Shown: in pieces, positions 18,133 through 28,349 of the stretch | How the letters are laid out: each line of letters opens with the position of its first letter | Position numbering within the stretch: position 1 is the stretch's first letter | From: Nonomuraea muscovyensis | Lineage (GTDB): Bacteria > Actinomycetota > Actinomycetes > Streptosporangiales > Streptosporangiaceae | Assembly (NCBI RefSeq): GCF_014207745.1 | Contig: NZ_JACHJB010000002.1 | Span: forward strand, 434,001 to 498,000 | DNA: 64,000 bases | Direction of reading: 5' to 3' | Notes under the pieces: generated by a model | Database searches by the model: none | Told to the model about the DNA's origin: nothing | The model's input: the letters and a program-made list of their open reading frames with translations, nothing else | Made by a program: the position numbers and the translations under genes

Positions 18133-18500
18133 GCCGTGAAGTCCTCGCCCATGATCGGCCGGATCTCGATCGGCTCACCCAGCACCTCGACGATCCGTGA
18201 GACGATCTCGACGGCTCGCTCGTGGCTGGCCACGTCGATCACGGCGAAGCTGGCCAGGACCTCCTTGAGCTCCGCGAACGGCCCGTCGATCGCCACCACG
18301 CCGTCCGGCGTCCGGCGGACCGTGGTGCTGACCGCCGGGTGGCCGAGCCCCTCGCTGCCGACGAACTCACCCGTCTCGATCAGTTCACGCTCGAACTTCT
18401 GGTACGCGGCGAACGCGGCCATCGCCTCCTCGGACGGGGTGTCAGCGGTCGCGGCATCCCAGGCGGCCGTCGGCGTGTAGCTGAGCAGCAGATACTTCAC
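18129..18500 (-). CDS. DGPF / YCII-related protein, partner of ECF42 sigma
   Basis: A 123-aa protein of the YCII-related fold. The DGPF signature is IDGPFAELKEVLASF in the middle, and the N-terminus KYLLLSYTP is typical. The start is a GTG at 18498-18500, since the family starts with M-K-Y. DGPF proteins accompany ECF42 sigma factors, often in several copies, and are thought to be targets or modulators; no enzyme activity is established. Here one copy lies between a DUF998 membrane protein and the sigma gene on the same strand, 46 nt downstream of the former. Confidence 0.9.
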   Translation of the reverse strand: MKYLLLSYTPTAAWDAATADTPSEEAMAAFAAYQKFERELIETGEFVGSEGLGHPAVSTTVRRTPDGVVAIDGPFAELKEVLASFAVIDVASHERAVEIVSRIVEVLGEPIEIRPIMGEDFTA

Positions 18501-18546
18501 GGGTGGATCCTGTTCTCGATCGTGCCTGGGCAAACGGTACCCGGGG

Positions 18547-19182
18547 TCAGGCGGAACGGCGCAGGAACAGAGCCAGGACGGTTGTCCAGGTGAAGGCGAC
18601 CAGCCCGTTGACGGCGATCTGGATGCTCATGTGACCCGGCGACATGGGCAGCAGCAGGACGAGCGCGGCGGTGCCGCTCAGCACGGCAGGCAGCACGGCC
18701 CGCCGGCGTGCGCACCGGACGGCCAGCACGATGGCGGCGACGGCCAGCGCGGTGAAGGCGACGGCGGCCGCGGCCGAATGCGCGACGCTGTGCCAGGACA
18801 TCTGGGCGACCGGCCCGTCCGGGGTGCCGACCGGGAAGCCGTTCTCCGGGTCCATGGTGAACAGCCCGGCGGTGATCAGGCCGACGCCGAAGATCCCGAC
18901 GAAGATCGGCAGCACCCGCCGGCCGACTCCCTCGGTGAGCGTGCGCTTGGTGCCCGCGGCCAGCGCCACACCGCCGAGCCCCGCCAGCACGAACGTCGTG
19001 ATCTGGATCCAGCCGAGGCTGCCGGTGGCGAGCTGGCTGATCGGGTGGCGGGTGATGTCGAAGCCGTCGCGGGTGAGCATCTGGACGATGGCCGAGGCGA
19101 AGAAGACCGGCCCGGCGAGGGCACCGGCGAGCAGCAGGTGGTCGGACGAGCGGCGGACGGCGGGGACGGCGACGGTGGCCAT
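18547..19182 (-). CDS. DUF998 integral membrane protein
   Basis: A 211-aa protein with about six membrane helices, starting LLLAGALAGPVFFASAI and including RHPISQLATGSLGW and a HSVAHSAAAA helix, all features of DUF998 proteins. The function of the family is not known. It is the first gene of a minus-strand cluster with the DGPF protein and the ECF42 sigma factor, so a joint response at the membrane is plausible but inferred. The ATG at 19180-19182 follows a GGAGG-like run. Confidence 0.85.
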   Translation of the reverse strand: MATVAVPAVRRSSDHLLLAGALAGPVFFASAIVQMLTRDGFDITRHPISQLATGSLGWIQITTFVLAGLGGVALAAGTKRTLTEGVGRRVLPIFVGIFGVGLITAGLFTMDPENGFPVGTPDGPVAQMSWHSVAHSAAAAVAFTALAVAAIVLAVRCARRRAVLPAVLSGTAALVLLLPMSPGHMSIQIAVNGLVAFTWTTVLALFLRRSA

Positions 19183-19332
19183 GAGTTCCTCCTTGGTGCG
19201 TGTCTGCCGGAACCTCGGGGCCGGACCGGGGATCTCGACATGGCAGCACTGTGAACTAAGTCACATGTCACAGGTGTCGAGGACCGGAGGTCGCCTTCGA
19301 GGTACCGGCAAGCACTCACCAAGGAGGACGAG

Positions 19333-19758
19333 ATGTCTGAGACCAACCAGCCGAGCACCGAGCTGCAATCCCTGGACCGCCTGGTCGGCAGGTGGGCGGT
19401 TACCGGCGGCGCCGAGGGAACCGTGCGCTACGAGTGGATGCCCGGCCGCTTCTTCCTGCTCCAGCACATCGAGCTCACCCAGTTCGGCCAGCCGGTGACC
19501 GGCCTGGAAGTGATCGGAAACCTGCGCCCCTTCGGCGAGCCGACCGGCGCGGACGTGGTGTCGCGGTTCTACGGATCAGGCGGCGACACCCTCGACTACG
19601 TCTACGAACTGACCGGCGACACGCTGACCATCTGGGGCGGCGCGAAGGGCAGCCCGGCGTACTACCAGGGCAGGTTCAGCGCCGACGACACCACCGTCAC
19701 CGGCGAATGGGTCTACCCCGGCGGGGGCGGCTACCCCTCCACCATGACCCGCATCTGA
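19333..19758 (+). CDS. DUF1579-like protein
   Basis: A 141-aa soluble protein with a lipocalin-like pattern: LDRLVGRWAVTGGAEG near residue 15, EWMPGRFFLLQHIE, and TVTGEWVYPGGGGYPSTMTRI at the end. This matches DUF1579/THAP4-like beta-barrels, some of which bind heme or small molecules. The ATG is preceded by AAGGAGG (19321-19327 region). It is divergent from the ECF42 operon and might belong to its regulon, which is only a guess from position. Confidence 0.75.
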   Translation: MSETNQPSTELQSLDRLVGRWAVTGGAEGTVRYEWMPGRFFLLQHIELTQFGQPVTGLEVIGNLRPFGEPTGADVVSRFYGSGGDTLDYVYELTGDTLTIWGGAKGSPAYYQGRFSADDTTVTGEWVYPGGGGYPSTMTRI

Positions 19759-19901
19759 CACTCCCGAGCGGCCGGGCAGCGGTGAGCTCGCCCAGGGGTG
19801 GCGTCGCCGTGGACGCGCGCTTGCCCGGTCGCACCCCTGGAGCCGGTCCGCCCGTCGGCACGCCGGGGGACCGCGCCGAAGTCCGTCAGCGGGCCCGTGT
19901 C

Positions 19902-20384
19902 TCACTCCAGAGGCAGGGGACGGCGTGGCACGGGCGCAGTGTGGATGAGAGACGTGGTCGTGTGACCGTACGGGGTGAACAGGTCGAGGATCGGTTCGAG
20001 TTCGTCGACCGCCCGCAGGTGCATCGTGAAGTAGAAGCAGTCGTCACCGGTCATTCGGTAGCATTCGACGATCTGGGGAACTTCCTGGGCGATCTTGGAG
20101 ATGCGTTGGAGTTCCCGGATCGCCGGACGGATCCGGACCATCACGGTGACCGGAAAGCCCAGGGCCCGAGGGTCGACCTCGGCGCGATAGCCGGTGATCA
20201 CTCCGGTCTCCTCCAGCCGCTGCACCCTGTCGGCCACCGCTGGGGCCGACAGGGCGACCCGGCGGCCCAGTTCGGCGAAGCTCACTCTGGCGTCGACCTG
20301 CAGCTCGGCGAGAATACGAAGGTCGAGGGCGTCCATTCCCTTGGATTCGTATGCCTGCTCGGGTCTGATCTTTCGATTCGCCAT
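19902..20384 (-). CDS. Lrp/AsnC-family transcriptional regulator
   Basis: A 160-aa feast/famine regulator. The N-terminal helix-turn-helix (LDLRILAELQVDARVSFAELGRRVALSAPAVADRV) lies at about residues 20-60 and a RAM ligand-binding domain follows (GFPVTVMVRIRPA...VVECYRMTGDDCF-type region). Such proteins sense amino acids. It is divergent from an EamA exporter whose start is only 34 nt away, so it probably controls that gene and the downstream aldo/keto reductase. Confidence 0.92.
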   Translation of the reverse strand: MANRKIRPEQAYESKGMDALDLRILAELQVDARVSFAELGRRVALSAPAVADRVQRLEETGVITGYRAEVDPRALGFPVTVMVRIRPAIRELQRISKIAQEVPQIVECYRMTGDDCFYFTMHLRAVDELEPILDLFTPYGHTTTSLIHTAPVPRRPLPLE

Positions 20385-20418
20385 TCTCCTAAATTACGGG
20401 TTGGCCAACGATGGGGAC

Positions 20419-21332
20419 ATGCCGCCCACCGGCCCTCGCGCCGTCCTCTCCACGGCGCCTCCATGGACCTACTTCATCGGAAGCGCCGTCTTCCACTACC
20501 TCGGCCCGGCTTTCGCCGTGCTCCTGTTCGCCAGGCTCGCCCCGCTCGGGGTCGCGGCGCTGAGGATCTGGAGCGCCGCACTCGTCTTCGCGCTCTGGCG
20601 CCGCCCCTGGTGCACTCTCGCCCGGCTCGACGCCGAGGGGCGTCGTACGGTCATCGCCTCGGGCGCGGTGCTCGCGGCCATGAACGCCTGTTTCTATCTG
20701 GCGATCGCCCGCGTGCCCCTGGGCACCGTCGCAGCGATCGAGTTTCTGCCGGTCATCGTGCTGGCCGCGCTCGGTGCCCGTACGGCACGTAACCTCGCGG
20801 CACTCGTGGCAGCCGTCGGCGGTGTCTACGTGCTGACCGACATCCGGCTGGCCGGGGAACCACTGGGGTTGGCCTTCGCCTTCGCCAACGCGATGCTGTT
20901 CGCCGCCTACATCGTGCTGGCCCACCGTACGGCTCGGCGTCTGCGCGGCGTCAGCGGCATCGACGGGCTGGCTGCCGCCATGCTCATCGCCTGTGTGTTC
21001 GTCACACCGATGGGCGTTGGGCAGGCCGCTCCCGCCGTGCTCGACCCGGTCACGCTCGCCGCCGGGATCGGGGTGGGGATCTGTTCGTCGGTGATCCCGT
21101 ACGTGTGCGATCAACTCGCGATGGCCCGCATGGCCCGCTCCACGTACGCGTTGCTGGTGGCGCTGCTTCCGGCCGTGGCCACGGTGATCGGCATCCTGGC
21201 GCTCCGGCAACTCCCCTCACCCGCCGAGCTCGCCGGAGTCGGGCTCGTGGTGCTCTCAGTCGCGCTCCATCGAGAACTTCGGCCTTCTCCCGCCGCGGTG
21301 GAGATCACGCTCTCGCAGGAAGGTAAGACGAA

Positions 21333-21345
<13 letters not shown>
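20419..21345 (+). CDS. EamA/DMT-family transporter (amino-acid or metabolite exporter)
   Basis: A 308-aa inner membrane protein of about ten helices arranged as two EamA repeats (YFIGSAVFHYLGPAFAVLLF at the start; PYVCDQLAMARMARSTYALLVALLP late), as in RhtA-type threonine/homoserine exporters. The start is taken at ATG 20419; an in-frame TTG at 20401 is possible. There is very little leader between it and the divergent Lrp gene. The last 13 nt overlap the start of the aldo/keto reductase gene, so the two are co-translated. The exported substrate is unknown. Confidence 0.88.
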
Positions 21346-22313
<968 letters not shown>

Positions 22314-22397
22314 ACGGGGCGATGGTGTGGCTCAGTCTCCGGCGGCGAGTTCGGCGCGTGCCGCGGGGTCGCGAAACCGGGGGTCGCCGCGTGCGGC

Positions 22398-23240
22398 TCA
22401 GATCATCCGCCGCAGGGCGGTCTCCACGGCGTCGATGAGCGCATCACCTTCGGTGCCGGGGTGGCGGGCAAGGCCGAGTTCGACGTCCGGCAGAGCAGGC
22501 AACGCGGCCGCGTCGTGGCAGGCCATGGCCGGCTCGAGGTTGGCGGGCAGGAGCGCCGCGACCCCGAGCCCGGCCCGGAGCGCGGCGAGCACTCCGGCGA
22601 GACTGTTGCTCTCGAACGCCACCCGCCAGCGGCGCCCGGCGCCTTCCAGCGTTTCCAGCACCGACGTTCGCCAGGCGCACGTGTTCGAGAACAGCACCAC
22701 CGGCAGCGGATCGGCGTCGGCGGCGACACCCTGCCCGACCGCCCAGACCAGCGGCAGACGCACCGTCCAGCGCGGCGGCCAGGGAAGATCTGGGACCTCG
22801 TCGAGCACGAGCTGGACACGGCCCGTGTCGTAGGCCTCCCGCATCGCCGCGTTGGAAAGACTGAGCACCTCCAGCGTGGCGTCGGGGTGCAGCCGCGCGA
22901 GGTCGGCGAGTGCCTGAGGAAGGCGGGAGACGGCGAGATCTTCGAGGAGCCCCACGCCGCAATGCCCGGTGAGCGCGCGTCCCGTTTCGGTGAGTGCCTG
23001 TGCCGACAGCGCGAGAATGCGCTCGGCGTAGGGCAGCAGCTCCTCGCCCGCCCGGGTCGGCGTGACGCCGGACGGCGCCCGGTGCAGCAGCGGCCTGCCG
23101 ACGGCCCTTTCGAGCTTGCGCAACTGCTGGCTGAGCGCGGGCTGGGTGTGGCCGAGCGCCGCCGCCGCACGGCTGATGCTGCCCGCTCGCACGGCGGTGA
23201 CGAACGACCGCAGCAGTGCGGTCTCGAGATCACGTGCCAT
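22398..23240 (-). CDS. LysR-family transcriptional regulator
   Basis: A 280-aa regulator. The winged helix-turn-helix is at residues about 5-62 (SFVTAVRAGSISRAAAALGHTQPALSQQLRKLE); the rest is the periplasmic-binding-like effector domain. It is transcribed away from the MFS gene starting at 23313, and the 72 bp between them is the natural binding region, so control of that exporter is inferred. Confidence 0.92.
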   Translation of the reverse strand: MARDLETALLRSFVTAVRAGSISRAAAALGHTQPALSQQLRKLERAVGRPLLHRAPSGVTPTRAGEELLPYAERILALSAQALTETGRALTGHCGVGLLEDLAVSRLPQALADLARLHPDATLEVLSLSNAAMREAYDTGRVQLVLDEVPDLPWPPRWTVRLPLVWAVGQGVAADADPLPVVLFSNTCAWRTSVLETLEGAGRRWRVAFESNSLAGVLAALRAGLGVAALLPANLEPAMACHDAAALPALPDVELGLARHPGTEGDALIDAVETALRRMI

Positions 23241-23312
23241 AAGCGTTCATTATGCCTGGTCCAACGAATTGGCGACTTCCTATGGCATTACTGACGATCT
23301 AGCGTCAAAGCG

Positions 23313-24539
23313 GTGACCAGATTTCGACAGGTGCTCGCGGTGCCGGGGATGACGCCACTGCTGGGCACTTCGCTGCTCGCTCGTGCCGCGATCACGGCCG
23401 ACGTGATGGCGCTGACGATGTACGTCGTGCTTGCCCTCGACATGAGCTACGCAGCCGCGGGAGCCGTGGCGGCGGCGCTCACCGCCGGTGTGGCGCTGGG
23501 CGGGCCGCTGCTGGGCCGGATGATCGATCGGCGGGGCCTGCGCACCGTGCTGCTGGCCACGGTTGTGCCGCAGATCGTGTTCTGGCTGACCGTGCCTGTG
23601 CTGCCGTACGTGATCTTGCTGGGCGCCTCCTTCGCCGCCGGTCTGCTGATGGTGCCGGTCCAATCCGTTACCAGGCAGGCGATAGCCGCGATGACGACGG
23701 CAGGGCAGCGGCGGGCGGCGTTCGCGCTGGAGTCGGTGGCGGGCGAGCTGTCGTACATGGTGGGCCCGGCGGTGGTGATCCTGTGCGCGGCGAAGGTGTC
23801 CCCCGACGTGGTGGCATGGGGCGTGGGCGCCGCGATCGTCGCCGGCGGGGCAGGGATCGCCCTGCTCAACCCGCCGCTGCGGGCCGAGGACGAGGCGGCC
23901 GGCGACGCAGCGGGCCGGCCCCGGCGCCGGGAGTGGCTGGGAGCGCGCATGGTCGCTGTTCTGACGATGGGGTTCGGCGCCACGATGCTGCTCGCCGGCG
24001 TCGACCTGGCCATCGTCGCCACTCTCGAAGAAGCCGGTCAGATCTCGTGGGGGGCCTTGGTCGTCGCCGTGTTCGGGGTGACGTCCGTCGCGGGCGGTCT
24101 GGTGTACGGAACGCTGCCCCGGCCGATGCCCACCTGGCTGCTGCTCGGTCTGCTCGGGCTGGTGACGATTCCGGCCGGACTTGCCCATGACTGGCCTTGG
24201 CTGTGTGTGGCCGTCATCGGTGCCGGTCTGCTCACCGCACCGACCCTCTCCACAGTCTCCGACGCGGTGAGCCGCCTGACGCCGGCCAGTGTGCGAGGCG
24301 AGGCGACCGGCCTGCAGTCCTCGGCGCTGAGCGCGGGGTTCGCGCTCGGCTCCCCGCTCGTGGGAGTGGCGATCGACGCCTCCGTGCCGGCGGGCGGCTT
24401 CGCGGCGGCCGGCCTGGCCGGCATTCTCGCCGCACTGACGGGATACCTGCTCTCGCGCCGGTCACCCGCCGTCGCACCGTCTCCGTCGTCCTCATCGCAG
24501 GCACTCGAGCCCTGCGACGCCGTCGCGCCGGCCCCCTGA
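23313..24539 (+). CDS. MFS transporter
   Basis: A 408-aa protein of 12 predicted membrane helices, start GTG. The loop 2-3 motif reads GRMIDRRGLRTVLL, which is the MFS motif A region, and the C-terminal half has PASVRGEATGLQSSALSAGFALGSPLVG. The C-terminus is a short Ser/Pro tail. It resembles sugar or drug efflux permeases of actinobacteria. It is divergent from the LysR gene. Confidence 0.88.
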   Translation: MTRFRQVLAVPGMTPLLGTSLLARAAITADVMALTMYVVLALDMSYAAAGAVAAALTAGVALGGPLLGRMIDRRGLRTVLLATVVPQIVFWLTVPVLPYVILLGASFAAGLLMVPVQSVTRQAIAAMTTAGQRRAAFALESVAGELSYMVGPAVVILCAAKVSPDVVAWGVGAAIVAGGAGIALLNPPLRAEDEAAGDAAGRPRRREWLGARMVAVLTMGFGATMLLAGVDLAIVATLEEAGQISWGALVVAVFGVTSVAGGLVYGTLPRPMPTWLLLGLLGLVTIPAGLAHDWPWLCVAVIGAGLLTAPTLSTVSDAVSRLTPASVRGEATGLQSSALSAGFALGSPLVGVAIDASVPAGGFAAAGLAGILAALTGYLLSRRSPAVAPSPSSSSQALEPCDAVAPAP

Positions 24540-24773
24540 CGTCAGCCCGGTACGGCTATGGGCGAACGGCGCCGGTGACGAGCCAGGGCCGTTCGTCGAA
24601 CGTCTTCGGCCGTCGACCATGCCGGCCCCGCTCCGGGAGCCGTGCCGGCGGCCACCGGCAGGGGCCGCTGGGTCCCGGTGGCTGTGTGGTGATCACCGCC
24701 TGTCATTTCGGCGTCCTACGAGCGCTGCGCATCGGTCGTGAACGCCTATCGGGCTTCGTGGCGATACAGAGGC

Positions 24774-25709
24774 ATGCGTACATGGATGAGCTGGATCGCC
24801 GTTGTCCCGTTCGCCGGGTGGGCGCTGGTGCGGCTGAGCGGGTTCGAGCCGGACTGGCCGTGGGTGCCGGTGGTGGCGTACACGCCGTACGCGGCGGCCG
24901 GGGCGGTGGTCGGCGTGGCGCTGGCGTGGGTGCTGAGACGGCGGGCGGCGGGGGTGGTGGGGATCGCGACCGTGATGGCATTGGGGAGCGCCGTCGTTCC
25001 CCGGGCCTTCGCCGACGGCAATCCGGCCGTGAACGGGCCGGTGTTGCGGGTGCTGGCGGCCAACCTGATGGTGGGCCAGGCGGACACGGACCAGCTGATG
25101 GCCCTGGTCGGCCAGATACGGCCGGACGTGCTGACGCTGCAGGAACTCACCCCGGAGGCCATGCGGCGGCTGGAGGAGGCGGGTGTGCGTGAGAGGTTGC
25201 CGCACGCCGTCACGCGGCCGTTGCCGGGGGTCGGCGGGTCCGCCGTGTACGCGAGGTATCCGCTGACGGCCGGGGAGATGATCAAGGTGGGTGCGTTCGG
25301 GCAGGCCAGGGCGTGGCTGGCGCATCCCGGCGGGGACCGTGTGGAGATCGTCTCCGTGCACCCGTGCGCGCCCAAACGCGTCGGCCGGCAACCGTGCTGG
25401 CTGGGCGGCCTCCACGCGTTGCCGCGAGGCGGGGGGCAGCTGCGGCTGCTGGCGGGGGACTTCAACGCCACACTCGACCACCTGCCGATGCGTGAGCTGC
25501 TGGCATCGGGGTATCGGGACGCGGCCGACGTCATGGGACGCGGATTCACGGCGACCTGGCCGCAGGCGCTGGGCCGAACGTGGCGACTGCCCGGGGTGAC
25601 GATCGACCACGTGCTCGCGGACTCGCGGATGGCGGTGCGGGACTTCCGCGTGCTGGAGTTGCGGCACACCGATCACCGGCCGATCTTCGCCGAGGTCAGG
25701 CTCCCGTGA
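24774..25709 (+). CDS. Endonuclease/exonuclease/phosphatase-family membrane-anchored protein
   Basis: A 311-aa protein. The first about 85 residues carry two to three membrane segments; the catalytic EEP domain follows, with LRVLAANLMVG (Asn), LTLQELTPEAM (metal-binding Glu), LLAGDFNATLDH (Asp/Asn) and the final His in LRHTDHRPIFAEV. The domain probably faces the outside. EEP proteins of this layout are metal-dependent phosphodiesterases or phosphatases; the substrate is not known. The ATG at 24774 is chosen over a GTG at 24738 because it lies just before the first membrane helix. Confidence 0.85.
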   Translation: MRTWMSWIAVVPFAGWALVRLSGFEPDWPWVPVVAYTPYAAAGAVVGVALAWVLRRRAAGVVGIATVMALGSAVVPRAFADGNPAVNGPVLRVLAANLMVGQADTDQLMALVGQIRPDVLTLQELTPEAMRRLEEAGVRERLPHAVTRPLPGVGGSAVYARYPLTAGEMIKVGAFGQARAWLAHPGGDRVEIVSVHPCAPKRVGRQPCWLGGLHALPRGGGQLRLLAGDFNATLDHLPMRELLASGYRDAADVMGRGFTATWPQALGRTWRLPGVTIDHVLADSRMAVRDFRVLELRHTDHRPIFAEVRLP

Positions 25710-25742
25710 CGGCCGCCATCAGAGGATGTTCCGCTGGAATGC

Positions 25743-25901
25743 GTGGTCTTCTCGTCGAAGCCCCGTGACAACTTCCCCGCCTTCGTCGCCTGGGCGCTCG
25801 CCAACGGCTACGAGTCCAGCCTGACCATCGACCGGGCGGATTCCGACCGAGACTGCGAACCCGCGAACTGCCGCTGGCTCACCCGCCGCGCCAACGGCTG
25901 A
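25743..25901 (+). pseudogene. Fragment of an HNH/AP2-like phage-type protein
   Basis: The frame encodes NFPAFVAWALANGYESSLTIDR and EPANCRWLTRRAN, the motif pair (AxxxGY...LTIDRxDxxxxYxxxNCRW) seen in phage homing-endonuclease-like proteins. No start or nuclease domain is present, and it ends with a stop at 25899-25901. The remaining 200 bases before the TetR stop hold nothing I recognise, apart from a stretch near 26030-26070 shared with the Tn3 remnants at 44330-44366. Confidence 0.5.
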
Positions 25902-26103
25902 CGGCCTACGTGCAGGACACCGGGAAGACCGCCTCCGAGGCTACTGAGGATGCGCTGCTCGCCTACATCAAGGGTTGGTGGTCGCGGAGTACGACCGTCC
26001 GCTTGCGCGCGAAGTCCGAAGGTGAGGAAACCGGCGGACAGCCGTTGGCGTTGAGAAGGATCTTGGTTGCCTGCGACTCCCATCGAAGGCACGCGGGCGG
26101 GGA

Positions 26104-26796
26104 TCAGGGAGTTGCGGACGTCGCTTGCGCGAGCAGCCCGTCGACGAAGGCCTCGATCGCCTGGGGGTAGGTGTCTCGCGCGGCCAGCTCCGGCCATTGG
26201 TCACCGAGGGCGGCCAAACGTGGGAGCTGGGAGGTGTCGAGGCTGCTGCTGAAAAAGGGATCGCGCTCGTCGGCAGGCCGCCGGCGGGCGGAGTGGATGC
26301 GTACGAGGATCTCGCCGACGGTGTAGTACCAGATGCTGCGGAAGACGTCGACGGCTTGTGCGGGCGTGCATCCGTGGGCGATGGCTCCGGCCACGATGGC
26401 TTCGACCATCCGCAGGGCCGGTTGGCCGAGGCGGCCGAGAAAACCGTCTGTGGTGAGGATCTCTGCGGCCCATGGTACGCCGGCGAGGGAATCGTGTATC
26501 GCGGTGGCCGCCGCGATGATGCGGTCGCGTGGCTCGCTGGGTAGTTCGAGGTGCAAGGTCCGTTCGGCGAGTTCGTTGATCAGTTGGACTAGCAGGTCCT
26601 CCCTGTCGCGTATGTGGTGATACAGGGTTGTTGTCCCGATGCCGAGCTCTGTCGCCAGCCGGCGAACGGTCAGCTTCTCCCAGCCGTCTCGCTCGATGAT
26701 CTGGCGGGCCGCCGCCAGGATCTGCGCGCGGGAGGTGACCGGGGGGCGACCGGTACGGCCGCTGGGTGCATCTGGTCGAGACATCGGTCTCATCAT
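26104..26796 (-). CDS. TetR-family repressor of the divergent efflux operon
   Basis: A 230-aa regulator with a helix-turn-helix at about residues 20-65 (AAARQIIERDGWEKLTVRRLATELGIGTTTLYHHI) and a TetR_C-type ligand domain. A later ATG (MSRPDAP) four codons in is an alternative start. The gene is divergent from a DHA2 efflux pump and two ABC exporters, and a perfect palindrome lies between them. It is inferred to repress both transcripts until an exported compound binds. Confidence 0.92.
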   Translation of the reverse strand: MMRPMSRPDAPSGRTGRPPVTSRAQILAAARQIIERDGWEKLTVRRLATELGIGTTTLYHHIRDREDLLVQLINELAERTLHLELPSEPRDRIIAAATAIHDSLAGVPWAAEILTTDGFLGRLGQPALRMVEAIVAGAIAHGCTPAQAVDVFRSIWYYTVGEILVRIHSARRRPADERDPFFSSSLDTSQLPRLAALGDQWPELAARDTYPQAIEAFVDGLLAQATSATP

Positions 26797-26857
26797 GCCG
26801 TCCCATCACCCCGCTGCGCGACGTGTTGACCAGGGACCAGCTTGGCGATGTACTTTA

Positions 26858-26869
26858 GGAACATGTTCC
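26858..26869. promoter_or_regulatory. Palindromic operator between TetR and efflux operon
   Basis: GGAACATGTTCC is a perfect 12-bp palindrome, and the bases around it are also near-symmetrical (TTTA on one side, GAAA on the other). It sits 36 bp upstream of the MFS start and 61 bp upstream of the TetR start, the right place to block both promoters. Operator function is inferred. Confidence 0.7.
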
Positions 26870-26904
26870 GAAACTCTACTGGCAACACAGAGGAGTGAGC
26901 TGGG

Positions 26905-28323
26905 TTGACCGTCAAGGAATGGACAGGTGGAAGGCCGGCCACCGGTTCGGGTGTTCGGCCCGGGCTGACTCTGGCGGCGGTGGCCGTGGTGCAGTTCATG
27001 GTGTCGCTGGACCTGTCGGTGGTGAACGTCGGGCTCCCACAGATCGCGGCGGGTCTCGGTTTCAGCGAGGTGGGCCTGACCTGGGTGATCCACGCCTACG
27101 CGCTCACCTTCGGCGGGCTGCTCCTGCTGGGTGGCAAGGCGGCCGACCGGTATGGCCGCAAGCGGGTCCTGCTGCTCGGGCTCGGCCTGTTCGGCCTCGC
27201 CTCGCTGCTTGGCGGCTTCGCGCAGGACCCTGGCCAGCTTGTCGCCGCCCGTGCCGGGCAGGGCATCGGGGCCGCCGCGCTGGCTCCGGCCGCGCTGGCA
27301 CTGCTGGTCGCGACGTTCCCCGAGGGCAAGGCTCGGGTGAAGGCCTTCGGTGTGTGGAGCGCGATGAACGCCGCCGGGGGTGCGCTCGGCGTGCTTGTCG
27401 GCGGAGTGCTCACCGAGTACGCCAGTTGGCGCTGGGTGATGTTCGTGAACGTGCCGATGGCCGCTATCGCGCTGGCCATCGCCTGGCGGGGTGTCGCCGC
27501 CGGTCCGCCGACCGCTCGTGGCGGCCGTCCTGACCTGCTCGGCGCCGTGCTGGCCACGGCGGGCATGACCCTGCTGGTGTTCGGCGTCGTCCGCACCGAT
27601 CAGTATGCGTGGACCTCACCGGTCACCCTGACGACCCTGGCGATCGCTGTCGCGCTGCTGGCCGCGTTCATCCACGTGGAGCGAACCACCTCTCGTGAAC
27701 CGCTGCTCCGGCTCGGCCTGTTCGCCAACCGCTCGGTCGCCGGCGCGAACGCCTACAGCCTCCTGATCGGTGCGGCCATGGCGTCGGCCTTCTACTTCAT
27801 CTCCCTCTATCTGCAGCAGGTCCTCGGGACCGGGCCGGCGCTGACCGGGATCATGTTCCTGCCGCTGGCCCTCGGCGTCGTCGTCGGCTCCGTGCTCGCC
27901 ATCAAGTTCGGCTACCGCGTGGCTCCCCGCACCCTCCTGATCATCGGCGGTCTGCTGACCGCGGCCGGGTTCGCGTGGTTCGGCATGATCAGCGCGGATG
28001 GTGCTTTCGTCACCGACGTCCTGGGACCCTCCCTTGTCGCCAGCATCGGCTTCGGGCTCTGCCTCGGACCGGTCGTCTCCACCGCCACCGCCGGCGTCGC
28101 CCCCCACGAAACCGGCACCGCATCCGGCCTGCTCAACAGCTCCCGCCAGATCGGCGCCTCGCTCGGGCTGGCCGTTCTCGGCACCGCTGCGCAGAACCGC
28201 ACCGGCCAGGCTGTCACCCCCCAGGCGCTCAACGACGGGTACGCCCTCGGCCTGACGCTCGGCGCCGCCCTCCTGGCGGCCGCCGTCCTCATCGCGCTCA
28301 CCGTGCTCCGCCGTACCAGATGA
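26905..28323 (+). CDS. DHA2-family (EmrB/QacA) MFS efflux transporter
   Basis: A 472-aa proton-driven exporter with about 14 membrane helices. The first helix reads VVQFMVSLDLSVVNVGLP, motif A is LGGKAADRYGRKRVL, and helix 5 has the GxLxGG-like antiporter motif around GALGVLVGGVL. A TTG start at 26905 follows AGGAGTG. It is first in a three-gene plus-strand operon; only 26 nt separate it from the ABC gene. Likely substrates are drugs or a self-made metabolite. Confidence 0.9.
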   Translation: MTVKEWTGGRPATGSGVRPGLTLAAVAVVQFMVSLDLSVVNVGLPQIAAGLGFSEVGLTWVIHAYALTFGGLLLLGGKAADRYGRKRVLLLGLGLFGLASLLGGFAQDPGQLVAARAGQGIGAAALAPAALALLVATFPEGKARVKAFGVWSAMNAAGGALGVLVGGVLTEYASWRWVMFVNVPMAAIALAIAWRGVAAGPPTARGGRPDLLGAVLATAGMTLLVFGVVRTDQYAWTSPVTLTTLAIAVALLAAFIHVERTTSREPLLRLGLFANRSVAGANAYSLLIGAAMASAFYFISLYLQQVLGTGPALTGIMFLPLALGVVVGSVLAIKFGYRVAPRTLLIIGGLLTAAGFAWFGMISADGAFVTDVLGPSLVASIGFGLCLGPVVSTATAGVAPHETGTASGLLNSSRQIGASLGLAVLGTAAQNRTGQAVTPQALNDGYALGLTLGAALLAAAVLIALTVLRRTR

Positions 28324-28349
28324 AAGATCCACAGGAAGGTGGTTTCGCA

